A DNA stretch of 5,898 nucleotides. Origin: Corallincola sp. Its GTDB lineage: Bacteria > Pseudomonadota > Gammaproteobacteria > Enterobacterales > Neiellaceae. This document shows positions 5,237 through 5,898 of this stretch, in pieces; the first letter of the stretch is position 1; each line of letters begins with the position of its first letter. The position numbers and the translations under genes are program-made. The notes under the pieces are model-generated. The model made no database searches. It was given only the letters and a program-made list of their open reading frames with translations, and had not been told where the DNA came from. The stretch is taken from NCBI GenBank assembly GCA_017998495.1, contig JAGOCY010000105.1, forward strand, positions 1 to 5,898, written 5' to 3'.

Positions 5237-5898
5237 ATGCGCACCAGCCACTACCTGCTCTCCACCCTGCGTGAAACCCCCGCCGATGCCGAAGTGATCA
5301 GCCACCAGCTGATGCTGCGCGCCGGCATGATCCGCAAACTGGCCTCCGGCCTCTACACCTGGCTGCCGAGCGGCCTGCGGGTGCTCAACAAGGTGGCGCA
5401 GATCGTGCGCGAAGAGATGAACAACGCCGGCGCCATCGAAGTGTCGATGCCGGTGGTGCAGCCGGCTGAGCTGTGGCACGAGTCCGGCCGCTGGGACCAG
5501 TTCGGCCCCGAGCTGCTGCGCTTTAACGACCGCCACACCCGCCCCTTCGCCCTCGGCCCCACCCATGAAGAGGTGATCACCGATCTGGTGCGTGGCGAGG
5601 TCAACAGCTACAAGCAGCTGCCGCTTAACCTCTACCAGATCCAGACCAAATTCCGCGACGAAGTGCGGCCGCGCTTTGGTGTGATGCGCGCCCGCGAGTT
5701 CCTGATGAAGGATGCCTACAGCTTCCACATGGATCAGGCCTCGCTAGAGACCACCTATCAGGCGATGTACCGCGCCTACTGCGCCATCTTCGACCGTCTG
5801 GGGCTCGACTATCGCGCCGTGCTCGCCGACACCGGCTCCATCGGTGGCAGCATGAGCCACGAGTTCCATGTACTGGCCGCCTCGGGTGAAGACGCCAT
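5237..5898 (+). CDS. proS: Prolyl-tRNA synthetase, N-terminal part (cut by the window edge)
   Basis: Class II aminoacyl-tRNA synthetase that attaches proline to tRNA-Pro in the cytosol. The window holds the first 220 codons plus two bases of a gene that in E. coli encodes 572 residues; the reading frame is intact to the edge. The start [20 protein letters not shown] is the standard bacterial-type ProRS N-terminus. Motif 1 lies around 63-76 and carries the conserved Pro72 in EVSMPVVQP. The Thr-X-Glu loop GPTHEE (107-112) has Thr109 and Glu111 for proline and adenylate binding. Motif 2 spans about 138-163, with Arg140, Glu142, Arg151 and the FLMKDAYSF segment. The sequence ends just after [12 protein letters not shown], where the editing insertion domain begins in bacterial enzymes; that domain, motif 3 and the anticodon-binding domain lie outside. 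Only a weak GGG precedes the ATG. Confidence 0.98.
   Translation, partial: MRTSHYLLSTLRETPADAEVISHQLMLRAGMIRKLASGLYTWLPSGLRVLNKVAQIVREEMNNAGAIEVSMPVVQPAELWHESGRWDQFGPELLRFNDRHTRPFALGPTHEEVITDLVRGEVNSYKQLPLNLYQIQTKFRDEVRPRFGVMRAREFLMKDAYSFHMDQASLETTYQAMYRAYCAIFDRLGLDYRAVLADTGSIGGSMSHEFHVLAASGEDA

Overview
The window looks like chromosomal DNA of a GC-rich gammaproteobacterium. The GstA-type glutathione transferase, prolyl-tRNA synthetase (ProRS) and AceK all read closely like enterobacterial proteins residue by residue: the E. coli catalytic positions fall at the same or a constantly offset number. Codon use is strongly biased to G/C in third positions. A member of the Aeromonadales (Aeromonas, Oceanimonas or Zobellella type) would fit, but that is an inference from general resemblance and gene content.

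Layout from left to right. (1) Positions 1-387 hold no convincing gene. The stretch contains several perfect 6-bp inverted repeats, including a nested double stem at 144-182, so a structured RNA or a decayed sequence is possible. (2) Positions 388-1019 are a type II toxin-antitoxin pair: a Phd/YefM-type antitoxin overlapping a PIN-domain VapC-type toxin by four bases. (3) Positions 1136-2878 are aceK, the isocitrate dehydrogenase kinase/phosphatase, without the glyoxylate genes aceB and aceA directly upstream. (4) Positions 2978-3580 are a beta-class glutathione S-transferase, closed by a strong rho-independent terminator at 3588-3620. (5) On the minus strand, 4114-3635 encodes a small secreted protein of unknown function with four cysteines. 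(6) After a roughly 320-base divergent intergenic region, 4435-5109 encodes a compact protein-kinase-fold protein of 224 residues with recognisable catalytic motifs but no known role. (7) From 5237 to the right edge runs the first 220 codons of proS.

The genes do not form one pathway. AceK controls carbon flow at the isocitrate branch point, GST handles thiol conjugation and oxidative or electrophile stress, and ProS is translation housekeeping. The toxin-antitoxin pair looks like an accessory insertion beside aceK. The parts least explained by known biology are the small kinase-like gene before proS, the four-cysteine periplasmic protein, and the potentially structured gene-free stretch at the left. 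I found no transposase, integrase, CRISPR array, tRNA or rRNA. No complete new multi-gene system is evident; the kinase-like gene is the best candidate for something undescribed.
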